64,000 nt of DNA from Aplysia californica (GCF_000002075.1 NW_004797897.1:355077-419076), one strand, 5' to 3'; positions 1 to 11,731 are shown, counted from the first letter of the stretch. The notes: generated from the letters alone by a model not told the origin. Translations and numbers: made by a program.

Positions 1-666
1 TATTAAGGGCACTTTTCCTCTTAGAGGTGGTTCTAAAACATTAGTTTAGGACTACATAATATACTGCACACCAGTCCAATTTTCTAACTACATGTACATT
101 TGTACATTCTTCTATCATCTAAGTAAACTAACACAGATCTACAAGTACACGTATGTTTTGGTAGCCTTTCTACATCTGTTGCAAAGCTCTCAATATAGTA
201 TAGAATAAATAAATCCAATGTGGCAGCTGCTTCTTTTTCTTTACAATTTCATAAATTTATATCGATAATCGACACAAACATTTTAAATGCAGGGATTATA
301 AGGAGCAAGACAAATAGAAATGTTCAACAGAAGAAAAGACAAGGTCGTACGAAGTAGGATTATAGGATCTGCCAGCAGCACTCTTTAACCAGCGCAGAGA
401 CGAAGTGGCAATCAAGATCAGAAAATAGTGAAAAGGAATGAATTTTCTCCTACTCTCAGGGCGCTCCATAATAATACACACGTAGACGCGTAGATCTAGA
501 TCTATATTGTAGCCTACACAATATGTTATGCGCAAAATAAGGCATCTTGAGATCGTGGGCTTAGGCTATTTTATAAACCATTTTGGCTTTCCAGGCAAAG
601 AAAACCTAGGCTATTACCGCATAAGGCCCTATATATATAGATCTAGCCTATGCATATCTACTCTGT

Positions 667-1165
667 AGTAAGTGTTTTACGGCGCTCTCAACGGGTCATA
701 TGAGCGCGCGGGACACACAAAACTTTTTCAGTTAGTAGGAAATTCTGAATCTGGCCCGGGTATCGGCCGAAGTCTACTCTGATCGATTTGGACCACCAAG
801 GGATCTTTAACGTGCGCAACTCGCACACGGGACCTCCAAGATTGTTCGCCCCTGTCCGAGAAGGCTAGGTGTAGATCTTTCCTACCAGAAGATCAGGGGT
901 ATGGCTGAAAGACAAGGAGTAACTATAGAAAGACTGCAGAATGAGTCAGGAGTCCAGAGGAACGGGCAGATAAGGAGGTGAGGGGGTAGGGGCAGAAAGT
1001 GGAAACGAAAGCAGACGACAGAATATTTTATTGCTAGAGCTGAAAGGAATTTTTTTAATTTTTTTTATAGAGAAGACCTTTTTTCAGTCTCTACCCGTAT
1101 TCCTACCCAGGACCTTTGAATGAGAGGAGAACACCTCAACCTCTAGGCCACTATTCAGAGCCCCA
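667..1165 (-). mobile_element. SINE family A, full-length copy
   Basis: On the minus strand this has a tRNA-like head (A-box-like and B-box-like segments near 1100-1165), a purine/pyrimidine-biased middle, a conserved body and a 3' tail at 667-700 with the conserved GTAAAACACTTAC-like end. The same order occurs at 3803, 8217, 29546 and 60296, so it is a dispersed family. Being tRNA-derived, it would be copied by pol III and retrotransposed by a LINE partner. It carries small internal changes. Confidence 0.8.
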
Positions 1166-2257
1166 TGCATATCTGTGTTGTATGAGAGTCCAGTTGATTT
1201 CCACTTTTGTAGTCATTTTATTTTCATTATTGCTGCTCAGTGTTTTTGGGGATTAGTTTGTTCTCAAAATTTCGGAAAGTATAAAAGTAAACTTAACTTC
1301 CCTCAACACCCAGGAAGGTTTAGAAAATTTTAAAAAAAATTTAAAAAATATATGTAGGGCCTTAGTCATGGTGGGAATTAAGGCTTGCTACTTTTTTCTT
1401 CCAAACCTTAACTTTTGCATCCGACCTGGAGGTGAAGAATACCCTTAAAGATCCAGGTTTCATGTTTCCAAGGAAACCTTTCACGATAAACCCTTTCCTC
1501 GGCTATTTCCCTTCACAAAAATAATTTTATGTCTATCGTCGGTTTCAAGGGTCACATTCAATAGCCTGGGCTACAGCTGTGTTTAACTTTTGGTACCGAG
1601 GTTGTTTCAATAACAACAACTTTTTAAATCTTTTTATTTATACAAAAACTATTTGCCAAAAGAGTGTTTTATTTTTCTGATGGAAGGCTTCTCGTGTATA
1701 CGATCTTTGACTTTGATCTTTGATATCAAAATGTTTGCTTTGACTCATCGTATCGGGAGCTCTCCTTTTTTTAAGACAATGAATAAGTTGATGAGTAACG
1801 AAGTCACGAGTGACGAAGCCACGAACAGACGAGCGGAAGTAGGAATGACGGAAGTAGAAAGTGAAAACAAGATTTCGCCATTAAACTAGATCTAGATTTA
1901 GATCTTCTAAAACAGATCATTTCCTACTTTCACTTTTCAATGTTTACGTTTTGTTTCTGTGCGTTCCAGCAGTAACCGCGTGCCTTTTTCTGTGGTCTTG
2001 TTTTAACAGTCATTTGAGGTATCAGTTTGTTGTTGTTATTGTTGTTGTTGGTCATCATACTGAAACTTCTGTTGGGCTTTTTACAATTACAACAACGGGC
2101 TACAATAGGCCTACAGCAGTGTCAACAGTGAGTCAGTGACTGAGACAACTGAGTGACTTGAGTGGGTCAACAAACGGTTCCATGAAGATTTCTTCATTTA
2201 AATAAAACATAAAAACAACAACAACAACAAAAAGGGTTAGGATTTGCCATAAGATTT

Positions 2258-2475
2258 AATATCTAGAATCTAGATCTAGAAATCTAGATTTAGATCTAGA
2301 TCTAGATTAGATCTAGATTCTAGGCCTAAAAGAATGCATGTTCAAAGAGGATAGATCTAGAGATTTAGAAGGTGAGGGGGTAGGGGCAGATTTAGATCTA
2401 GAGTCTAGATCTTTATCTAGATCTAGATCTAGAATATAGATCTAGAATATAGATCTAGATATCTAAATATATCTA
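2258..2475. repeat. degenerate ATCTAG hexamer repeat
   Basis: Runs of ATCTAG / AGATCT / TCTAGA, which are self-complementary hexamers, are broken by short variants. A short piece resembling the SINE-A middle (GGTGAGGGGGTAGGGGCAG) sits inside at about 2371-2390. A further short tract is at about 3039-3078 and traces recur near 15922. Confidence 0.85.
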
Positions 2476-2523
2476 AATCTAAGTCTAAGACAAGTGTCAG
2501 TAAATGCAATTTTATTAAAGAAA

Positions 2524-2960
2524 GTGGCTATTCTCACCCGCCCGGAAGTTCTCGCAAGATCTACTCCTCCCCTCTTCTCTCTCTCTCTGTCTCTTTCTGA
2601 ATACTGTCTATCGGTGTGGGCGATCAAATTGACCAAAACAAAGTTAAAAAATGATGTTAAAACACAAAAGTAAATTAATTTGGTTGTCTACAAAGATGCT
2701 ACGGCTATTTAACTTTTCGAATCGAGCCGAACTACGCGGGTCGCCATTTTGTTTTGTTCTCTCTCTCACTCTCTCTCTCTCCCCTGCCCACAGACAAAAT
2801 TGTACGCTTTTAGTAGGCTACAAGTACAGTTGTAATGGAACGTTTGTTCACCGCACAGAATTCTACAATTTTTCTCTTATATCACAGTGTAGAAGTAGAA
2901 TTCTGTGGTTTAGGGTGAACGCAAAATTTGTCGACACGCGCACCGGGTGAGAATAGCCAC
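2524..2960. mobile_element. inverted-repeat element with perfect 17-bp ends
   Basis: GTGGCTATTCTCACCCG at 2524-2540 is matched by its exact reverse complement at 2944-2960, enclosing about 400 bp that includes CT-rich microsatellite. The shared core GGTGAGAATAG occurs twice more just outside as a palindrome (2975-2999). No transposase is encoded, and the target-site duplication is unclear. It could be a MITE or a locally duplicated regulatory palindrome. Confidence 0.5.
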
Positions 2961-3563
2961 AAGACCCGCCTGCACTATTCTCACCCCGGGTGAGAATAGA
3001 GGTGGCCTTTATTAAATTTCTGTGATCCAGCAGAAATCTTGATCTAGATCTAGATCTAGATATCTAGACCTAGATTCTAGATAGATTCTATAACATTGTC
3101 TTCTTAAATCTTAAACAACTGGCTCTAGATTCTACTTCTACAGTTAACTGTTGTTTCAAACAGCCTAAAAACACGAAGATCATGAAGAACCTAAGCTGCT
3201 TAAAAAATTTTTTGGGGATGTCTTTTAATTTAATAAAATACGGTAGTCGGTAGGCTACGTATTGCCAAAAACCTAAAATCACAAGCATTCCAACCCTTCC
3301 CAACATGACAGGAGTCAGCAATCTGAAAACTGTAAAATCTGAAATAAGCGATAAAACCAACAATAGAAAACAGAATGCGCTAATTTTTTGTTCATTTCTT
3401 TTTGAGCACCATCTGTAAATAAAAACCTAGCTAAATGGAAGAGAAAATCTAGCAGTCCAGTAGGTTTTGGCTTCAGTAGACTACACTGTAATTCAATCTT
3501 GTTTTGAAATGATCGACACTTTAAGATCTCGTATATAATATTACTTTTCTTCTTCTTTGCAGG

Positions 3564-6500
3564 ATGTGCAGACATGGATTCAGACGATTACGCACACAGA
3601 AGCTGGCTGTTCTCAAAGTTTTTTTCTGTATTCTTGTGTTATGTTACTTGCTGTGGACTTATTGGCGCAATGTTGTTCTCTTCGTTCGCTTTGTTAGCCA
3701 GCCTGAGTACAGGGAATGTGTTCATCGCCGAAGAAATTATGAACTTGAGGTAAATTATATTTCTTTTGATTTGCATCAAATAAGATCCCCACGTGTATAC
3801 AAGGGGGCCTCTCGTGGTCTAGAAGTTAAAGTGTTCACCCTTCATTCAAAGGTCCGGGTAGCGACGGAAAAAATGTTATTCTCTAAAATTGTCTCGTTTC
3901 ACCTCTGTTCCTGCTCTCTTGCGATATTCTGTTGTCTGCTTTCTCGTCTCCACTTTCTATCCCCCCCCCCCACCTCCTTTGCCCCCCTCCTCTGAGCTCC
4001 TGACTCTTTATCAACTTTCTGCAGCCTTGCCACTGCTTCTCCTTGGCTCTTTCTACAGCTGTCTTTCAGCCACACCCCTGATGCTACTCCTAGCCTTCTC
4101 GGACAAGGGCGAAAAATCTTGGAGGTCACGTGTGCAAGTTACGTTCATTAGGCCTAAAGATCCCCTGGTGGTCCAAAATTGATAAGAGTAGGCTTTGGCC
4201 GCCACTCAGGCAAAATTCAAAATTTCCTACCAACAGAAAATGTTAGGTGTGTCCCGCACGCTCATGAGCTTTTGCCAAAAGGTGGGGGTGTTTGCTTAAG
4301 GACTTTTTAAATCAACCACTACTCATGGTAAAATATGTTTTCTTCTGAAAACTTTATGCATATGGCAAGGAAATAAGTTGGTCAAGCTGCATCATGAGCA
4401 AGTAGATTGATGTGTGCATCTTATATCTCTACATAGAAAGATAATAGTACTAAAAATAGGGCATTTTTTACTCATCCTGAGTGCACATGTAATTGTATGT
4501 TAAATACAGAATATTGTTAATCTTAAACTATCAAACAGAAGTGCATTCAAATATTGAAAATAGTTTGTATACACCATCATAACAGCGTGCGTCCATTAAA
4601 AGGGTTTTATTTTTTTATATTAATGATGTTATTGCTGAGTAAAATTTATAAGTTCGTTCATAACTCGTGTCATAATTACATCATCAGACTTTCCAAGGTC
4701 TAGAAAACCCAAATCGTTAAACATATCATCCCGGGGAATGACCGGTATTAAACATTGGTTTGACATTGATCCATCAGAAGGGTAATTTTCCGCTCCATCG
4801 CATGGTTTTGCTTAAATATGACTTTGATTGAGATAATCCAGGTTTGTCATAATGATGTTATGAACAAACACTTTATGATATTTCTGCTAAATATCATGTG
4901 AGTGACTTCCCACTGTTTCACAACATCCTTTTACATGGTGGAATGAACATGGAAGAGTATCGTGCTGATGACTCAAAAGAGAAGCGAAGAAGAGGCAAAA
5001 ATATGCTTGTCATAATGGATTGTCATCATGTTATGAACGTGACAGTGTGTCATAATGGTTATGAACGAAACCTTATTCCATGTAATTTACAGTTGTTTTG
5101 GGATGTATTTTTAATTTTAACCCAACTTGAGGATGTATTAGACCTTGCTTACATTCTGATATTTTGATTTTTATCATAAGTGTATGGGTCTGGATTTTAA
5201 TTAGTATTTTACTTTTGTAGTAATGGTTATGAACGAACTACATATTGTACTCTGAGGGCTTTCCAGAGTTGATAAACATTAAAAACATGTACACAGATAC
5301 ATATTATGAGGAAACTTTCATTTAATATAAAATTTTAAAGTAAATGACAGGTCAAAATATTAATTTTTAGGCCAAAACTGAAGTTTGTCATAATAGTTAT
5401 GAACGAACAATTAAAGGTATTCTAAGGGTTTTTCAGTGATTAAACTTTGAATTCTTCCAACATATAACCTTATTTTGACGAGAGTCTCATAAATTTAAAC
5501 AATTTTATGTGAATGACAGAACAATAAGTTAATTTTTTGGGCCCAAAGTAAAATTTGTCATAATAGTTATGAACGAAACAGTGTGTCATAACGGTTATGA
5601 ACGAAACCTTATTCCATGTAATTTACAGTTGTTTTGGGATGTATTTTTAATTTAAACCCAACTAAAGGACAGAACAGACCTTGCATACATTCTGATATTT
5701 TGATTTTTATCATAAGTGTATGGGTGTGGATTTTAATTAGTATTATACTTTTGTAGTAATGGTTATGAACGAACTATTTATAGTCCATTTTATATATTTT
5801 GAGGGCTTTTCAGTGTTAACAAACTTTAAAAACATGTACAGAGATACATATTATGAGGAGAGTTTCTTTTAATAAAAGTTTTTAAAAATGAATGACAGAT
5901 CAAAATGAGTAAATTTTTAGGTCAAAATTGAAGTTTGTCATAATTGTTATGAACGAACCATTTTAAAGGTATTCTAAGGGTTTTTCTGGAAATAAACTTT
6001 GAATTCTCCCTACATAGAGGAATCTATCATATTTTAAGGAAAGCCTCATAAATGAAAACCATTTTATGTGAAAGACAGAACAATATAAGTAAATTTTAGG
6101 GGCCAAAAGTAAAATTTGTCATAATAGTTATGAACGAAACAGTGTGTCATAATGGTTATGAACGAACTTTAAATTTATGCATAATATGCCCTAAGACAAG
6201 TTTGCGTTTTAAAATAGCTGTTCAATGGTCTTTCATTTATCACTTGACTATAATTAGACCAGAGTGTTATTTTAGACAATTCTAGTCGATGAAACTTGAT
6301 ATAATTGATAGTATTTTGGTCACTTATTGTTCGTTCATAACTATTATGACACAAAAAAGTAATATGATCAAAAATTAATAAAGATTTTTATAAATTGTCA
6401 ATTCTATGTATTTTTGGAAGTTATTTGCTATGTCTCAAAATATAACATCAGCCTAGCTGAAGAAAGGAACTTTGAGTATTCATAAATTTGTGTCATCATT

Positions 6501-9500
6501 GTTATGAACGAACTTGTTGCTATTTCCGTCATTCAAGTCAGAATTACACCAAGACCATTGCATATACAGCTTTGGCAGTTACTGAGTCTGAAAGAGCAAT
6601 CATTAGGCTATATAATATGGGTGATTAAAGAATTATTACATAAAGTTGATTTTGGACCTCTTTTGTCACACCCAGGCATCCCACCTTTTGGCAAATACTC
6701 TCATATGACCTATGCAGTTGTGAGCGCTGTAAAACACTAAGAACCCCCCCCCCCCCCCCCACATAAAAACACAAACAAAAATGTGTATACAAATTACGAT
6801 ATTAAATCTGGTGGCCTGATCTGTTGGTCACTTTTCAAAAGCAACCACATGTAGCCTACTTTAAGTTTAAACGAAAGTAGCATTCAATATTTCTAAGAGT
6901 AAGAGCATGAAGGAGTTGAAATTTACTGATTTTGAGCAAGAGAATTTGTAAAATTGTACATTTCTATCGGTTTGTATTGTTATAAAATACTCCAGAATTG
7001 AGCCATTAATTTGGTTTCTCGGTCTACTTTTAAAAATTATGTTCAGTGTAGGCTAAATTCACAGCTGCACAGGTAAAAGCAAATGAGTGTCCCCAAGACA
7101 TGTTTGACCTACTGCTGCTCATGAGGCTTCTGTCGTTAACCTTACTATTTATAATAATAGACACTTAAAAAAAAAAAATGATTCTACAAGTCTACAAGAC
7201 ATGTCCAATTTATATCGGGGGGGGGGGGGGGGGGGGGGGGGGGAGGCATGCAAATCACTCAAGTGGAGCCACTTGTCACTTTTTAGAAGAAACCAGATAT
7301 TCTTCATCCCTCAAAATGTAAATGAAGGAAGGAAGGAAGCATTCAATATTCCAATATTCCCAAGAACATGACAGAGCCAGATTGTTATAATTTAGAGCTT
7401 AAGAGTTTATAAAGTTGTAGGTTTCGATTGCGTTGCATCATTGTAATAGAACATTCCAGAATTAAGAGATTGCTTTCCAATTCCACATTAAAAATTGTGA
7501 GCATCGGCTCTCCAGTATAGAGGTACAAAGCTGATTAGTGAGCTCAGGCTCACAATGTCAAGGGCGTGTAGGTGACATGGTGTTGAAATGGGCAGTCATT
7601 TGGTGTATCCTCGAACCTGAGCATTGCATGATGACTCTGTTCGCTCAGAGATAAGGCGTTGCACATTGATGACCAGTATTGAATGCTGTGTTGATTGTGT
7701 ATGTTTGCATATATTGTGTTTCATTCATGCGTTTATGTTATTAATGTTTGTGTGTTTATGTACCCAGTATGTCTTTGTAAGACAAATTTCTCAAGGTGAT
7801 CGATAGAGTGGAATTTATGAATGTTTATTTTCATTTATTAGTTATATTCCAAAAATATAGTGAACCAGACTGGTCAATAAGTCGTGACTGTAGTGGTGGT
7901 TGAAAGCCATACATAAAGCGCTGAGTTTTGGGATGTCATACTAAAGGCCCTCAGGCACCTAGTACCAGTATAATGTAAAAAAAACACTTTTTTTTGGTAT
8001 TGTTGGTCATGAAAAGAAGAACTAAGTATGATGATATAAATTTGTAAAATGATCTTTTCTGTGTACTGTTCAGTTAACTTCATTCATGTAGCCTTTATGT
8101 CACATAAAAATCAAACTGTACAAGGAAAAGTCACATCCTAATTTAACATGAAAACTTACCCATCAAGACATAGTTGATGACTCCAACAGGCACAGATGTT
8201 CTAGTGATGGATATAAAGGGGTCTCTGGTGGCCTAGAGGTAAGGTGTTCGCCTCTCAATCAAAGGTCCCGAGTTCGAATCCGGGTAGCAACCGAAAAAAA
8301 TATCTTTCAGCCACATCCCTGATCATCTGGTGGGAAAGATCTACACCTAGCCTTCTCGGACAAGGGCGAAAAATCTCGGAGGTCCCGTGTGCAAGTTGCG
8401 CGCGTTAAAGATCCCTTGGTGGTCCAAAATCGATAAGAGTGGGCTTTGGCTGCCACCAGAGCAAAATTCAAAATTTCCTACCAACTGAAAATGTGTAATG
8501 TGTCCCTCACCCTCATATAACCTTATGCAGTTGCGAGCGCCGTAACACCCCCCCCCCCCAAAAAAAAGTGATAGATATATAAGCTTGAAATATGTAATAT
8601 GTTTAATACATCTCCATCTGTGTTGACGATTGTTCAGATACGTACCCTTCATAGTGGGTGGTTGGCAGGTGCTCTAGTGTGGTTTGCTCCTTGTTTCATA
8701 TAAAAAAATCTATCGTCTCTATCTCCCCTCCTTCTTTTTTTGTTTTTGTAACTCTCTTGTAACACCTCTAATCTTCAGGGCTTATATAGATGACCTTATT
8801 GTGTTGCGAGTGCCGTAAAATTCTTACTAAAAAAAGTAAAAATACCCTTCATATTTGTATTTTTCTCTATTGTTTGTATTGTTTGGGTTTGGAATCATAA
8901 ATGCATAATCATCTCACTGCATCTCACTACTTCCCCCTCACTGTCAGGTGATATGTGGATTTTGTGTGTGCAGGCTTTAGTTTTAATGTCTGACAGGGGG
9001 GGAAACTGAAGTTTGGGACTTTGTAATGCCTTGAATTCTTCACAACCTTTTCTCCAGTCGCAGTTGAGCCAAGACGCTGGCGAGTAATTACCCCGAATAC
9101 AAGAGAAAAATGAGAAGCACTGGTAGCCTCCAAGGTGGGACTTGTGTCACCAAATACAGTATAACACGAATAGATAGTCGAACACAAAACTTGAACTACC
9201 GAGGCCGGTCCCGACGAATTCGAGCTATCCGTGTTATACTCTATTTGACGGTGTAAAACTTGCCTTTGTAATATTGTAGTGCCTATGTCTGATTATGTGC
9301 TTTTCGTTGAATACGTGTACAGATGCCTTTTCACACTTTTTATCTCCTTGTTTTGTTTTTTTCCTCAGGGACGTACAGATCCCCTTTATGTGACCCTTGC
9401 AATCCATGGACGTTTAGGAAACTGGATGTATGGCTATGCTTCTCTCATAGGAATAGCCAGAGCAAATGGATACACACCTTACCTTAGTCCATCTCACCCT

Positions 9501-10271
9501 CTGAATACGTACTTTGTGCTGTCGAACAAACGAGACGAACCTGCAGAGTGCTTAAGAGTGGTGTATGATGACAGACCTTGTGCCTATAATCCAGAATTTA
9601 TGAATTTGCCAAATGGAAATGTTTCAATTGAGGGATATATACAGTCATGGAAATATTTCAAGCTGGTTGAGCATGAAGTGCGGAAAGAGTTTCAATTGTC
9701 GGGAGATTTCAAGACTCGGGTGTTGAAGCAATTCTCAAAACTTGTTGAAGTTTATATCAGGGAGGGACGTACCATTATAAGCATTCATGTGAGGAGAGGG
9801 GATGTATTAAAGCCAGAGGCCCGAAAGTTAGGATTTTGTCACGCCCCCAAATCGTATTTTGATAAGGCCATGAAACACATGTTAGATAAATTTCCCCACT
9901 CTGCGTTTCTAGTGATGTCTGATGATATTCCTTGGTGCCAAGAGAATCTGAATCCCCCGAAAGTGGAAGGAAAGCCTGTCCCAATTGTCTTTTCTCCTGG
10001 GTATTCAATGGGAACTGATTTTGGAATGTTAACAGTTTGTAACCATTCTATAGTTTCTGTGGGCACGTTTGGGTGGTGGGGTGCTTGGTTAGCAAATGGG
10101 CATGTTGTTTATTACAAAGACTTTCCTTTGCCTGGAACCAAAATTGATTATGAGACTGTGAAAGAGGACTTTTTTCCTGAACACTGGGTTGCTATTTCTA
10201 GCTGTGTTACGGTTACAATATCACATTCCTTGATGTGCCTACTTCTTGTTTTTGCATTCAGATGTTGTTGA
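3564..10271 (+). CDS. galactoside alpha-1,2-L-fucosyltransferase (GT11), two coding exons
   Basis: Coding exons are 3564-3749 (62 codons, donor GTAAAT) and 9369-10271 (acceptor TTCCTCAG), joined in phase 0 to give 362 aa, the usual FUT1/FUT2 length. Exon 1 encodes a type II Golgi anchor: basic N-terminus, then a hydrophobic segment at about residues 14-32. Exon 2 encodes the catalytic domain, with HGRLGNWMYGYA (75-86), the GT11 donor-binding motif HVRRGD (202-207), and SVGTFGWWGAW (292-302). The family transfers fucose from GDP-fucose to the 2-position of terminal galactose in the Golgi. The C-terminus is odd: after the expected EDFFPEHW it ends in a hydrophobic, Cys-containing stretch of about 25 residues. 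An AG one base before the ATG implies an upstream untranslated exon. The acceptor sugar cannot be told from sequence. Confidence 0.9.
3803..4270 (+). mobile_element. SINE family A copy in fucosyltransferase intron
   Basis: This begins with a diverged tRNA-like head (GTGGTCTAGAAGTTAAAG as A-box region) right after exon 1. A CT-rich middle and the body follow, with CCTTCTCGGACAAGGGCG near 4091 and GATAAGAGTAGGC near 4181. The 3' end is damaged. Confidence 0.75.
4651..6515 (+). repeat. periodic palindrome array (about 170-180 bp spacing, about 540-bp higher-order unit)
   Basis: A 22-bp element of the form GTCATAATNGTTATGAACGA, with core TCATAAnnnTTATGA, occurs at about 5047, 5217, 5385, 5555, 5584, 5756, 5936, 6116, 6145 and 6493, inverted at about 6333, and in weaker form near 4651, 4844 and 5009. 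Spacing is 168-180 bp, with 29-bp doublets at 5555/5584 and 6116/6145. The 5042-5579 block is repeated from 5579, giving a higher-order period near 540 bp. It lies wholly inside the fucosyltransferase intron. Satellite-like DNA or the core repeats of a Helitron-related element are the likeliest explanations; I see no coding potential. Confidence 0.8.
6690..6740 (+). mobile_element. SINE 3' tail remnant
   Basis: Only the conserved tail (CATATGACCTATGCAGTTG and the GAGCGCTGTAAAACACTA end) is recognisable, followed by a poly-C run. It is a fragment, and its upstream part is not identifiable. Confidence 0.55.
7217..7243 (+). repeat. poly-G tract (27 G)
   Basis: An uninterrupted G run in the fucosyltransferase intron. 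Similar runs occur on either strand at 6745, 15503, 37710, 45921 and 53777. Exact lengths are prone to sequencing error. Confidence 0.85.
8217..8568 (+). mobile_element. SINE family A, short-middle copy
   Basis: The best preserved head in the window: GGTGGCCTAGAGGTAAGG (A box) and GGTCCCGAGTTCGAATCC (B box). The CT-rich middle is nearly absent, then come the body and the tail GCAGTTGCGAGCGCCGTAA, ending in C- and A-runs. The short middle shows that the middle segment is variable or deleted between copies. Confidence 0.85.
8652..8834 (+). mobile_element. SINE family B copy
   Basis: This starts with a conserved segment (GTGGTTTGCTCCTTG), then ACTCTCTTGTAACACCTCTA and the tail GTTGCGAGTGCCGTAAAA ending in CTTACTAAAA. 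Other copies are at 30045, 49470, 55524, 56488, 59108, 61164 and 61252. Its tail resembles the tail of family A although the bodies differ. Confidence 0.75.
9157..9241. mobile_element. 85-bp TA-flanked mini inverted-repeat element
   Basis: CAGTATAACACGAATAG at the left pairs with CTATCCGTGTTATACTC at the right, and TA lies on both sides. Size, TA target and the CAG start fit a very short pogo/Tc1-mariner-type MITE. It lies 127 bp before the fucosyltransferase second exon. Confidence 0.6.
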
Positions 10272-10283
10272 TGTTTTAAAGTA

Positions 10284-11173
10284 CAGTCAAACCTCATTTT
10301 ACCGTCCCCAGTTATACCGGCAGCATGGTTTAACGCCAAGGTTTGCCTATGTATGGAAAGAAAAACCTACCGAATATAAACAGTATTTGGGCCTTTACAC
10401 TGTCATCTGCCAGTTGTCTGAGTTGAACAGTCCCTATTAAGCTAATGTAAATTTACACCCGTTATATTGCCAGCGAATTGGGCTTTAGAGGTACACATGG
10501 CACACGATACTCACTTGGTGGCTGCTTGATTTTCTCTTTCCCCACAAACATCTCTGCGAGTTTGGCCTATTTCTAGCATCATTTTGTCGCTGATTTTCTC
10601 CGGATTTGCGATGATTATGAAAATGCTATTATTTATAGGTTTTGACTAATATTTTTTTAAAATATTGGAATTAAATTTTAATTGTAAAATCCCCTCGAGA
10701 AATTTCAAAGGAACTGCCACCTCTGCAAAAATATTGGCTTCCCCAAATATAAGTCGGATGAACAAAAGGCTGATGGCGGCTCGTGAACCTTGTGAGGATT
10801 CAGAGCACGAAGTGAAAGGTCTCAGGCAGCCCAGTCCAAGGACGGACAACTATTGGGTTAAAAACATGTACGTCTGCGAGGTCTTTGACACATGACATAG
10901 CCTAGCTTCTGATCCGGTTGAAATTTTCAATTTGAATTTACGTAAAGTTCAGCTGGAGCTGTACATGTAATTGGTTGCTACTTTTTTTTCCCTGTCCATG
11001 GCAATCGCGCACAGCTGGTCTAGATGAATCAAGACTGACCGCAATTTGTCTCTAGTCTCTACCACTAGTCAAGCTGGCAATTGGTGCTATCCCATTATAC
11101 TGCCAGCCCGGCTTTACCGCCAACTTCATGCTCTTCCCAAGGTAGGCGGTATAATGACGCTTTACTTTGACTG
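10284..11173. mobile_element. pogo-like MITE (890 bp) directly after the fucosyltransferase stop codon
   Basis: The ends are CAGTCAAACCTCATTTTACC and its imperfect inverted partner ending TTTGACTG, with TA on each side (10282-10283, 11174-11175). Sub-terminal phrases such as TATACCGGCAG / ACTGCCAGCCCGG are also inverted. No transposase is present, so this is a non-autonomous TA-target DNA element (pogo/Tigger-type by its ends). It starts 12 bp after the stop at 10271, so it probably supplies the 3'UTR. Confidence 0.75.
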
Positions 11174-11331
11174 TAAGGTAAAGACTTTTAATTAGAGAGC
11201 TGGATAAAATCAAACGTGTCTCAATTTGTGCAATAGGGAACAACAATCTACTCTTTGGCGGAGTGTCTGTGTTTGTATATATTTTATGTGTGTATGTGTG
11301 AATGTGTGTGTGCGCGTGTGAGAGAGGGAGA

Positions 11332-11374
<43 letters not shown>

Positions 11375-11695
11375 ATGATGGACAAAGAAAGACAGAGAGA
11401 GAGATAGTGTGTATGATATATGAGAGGAGAATGAATATTATGTTATAAAATGTGTGTGTTTTTTACAATGTAGGAGAAGAGGAGAAGAAATATTCGTAAG
11501 AGTATGAGCAACTTTAACTTTAAATGTAACACTTACAGATGGACAGACAGACAGACAGACTGGTAGAGAGAGAGAGTGAGGAGAGATGTTTAACAAAGTC
11601 TTGCTGTTGCCTACAAAAGCAGTTTTCTTATTATGAAATGTAATGCATACATAGCAAGAGAGAGAGATGGAGAGATAGAGAGAGATAGAGAGGGA

Positions 11696-11731
<36 letters not shown>

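Larger units (their letters stand above)
1..3562. other. upstream region / probable 5'UTR intron of the fucosyltransferase gene
   Basis: I find no convincing coding region here. The first coding exon of the downstream gene is preceded by a pyrimidine tract and an AG at 3561-3562, one base before its ATG, so at least one untranslated exon should lie in or beyond this stretch; I could not place it. Recognisable contents are a tRNA-headed SINE (667-1165), a degenerate ATCTAG repeat (2258-2475), an inverted-repeat element (2524-2960) with a neighbouring palindrome, and a second short ATCTAG tract (about 3039-3078). Confidence 0.6.

Noticed and set aside
2651-2950. 99-aa frame upstream of the fucosyltransferase
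   Set aside because: It crosses CT microsatellite and the inverted-repeat element; no family resemblance and no splice or start support.
4651-6515. CRISPR-like array (short repeat with long spacers)
   Set aside because: Intervals of about 170 bp are themselves repeated and the host is an animal; satellite or Helitron-type repeats explain it.
9775-10066. Minus-strand frames inside the fucosyltransferase exon
   Set aside because: Shadows of the conserved plus-strand coding sequence.
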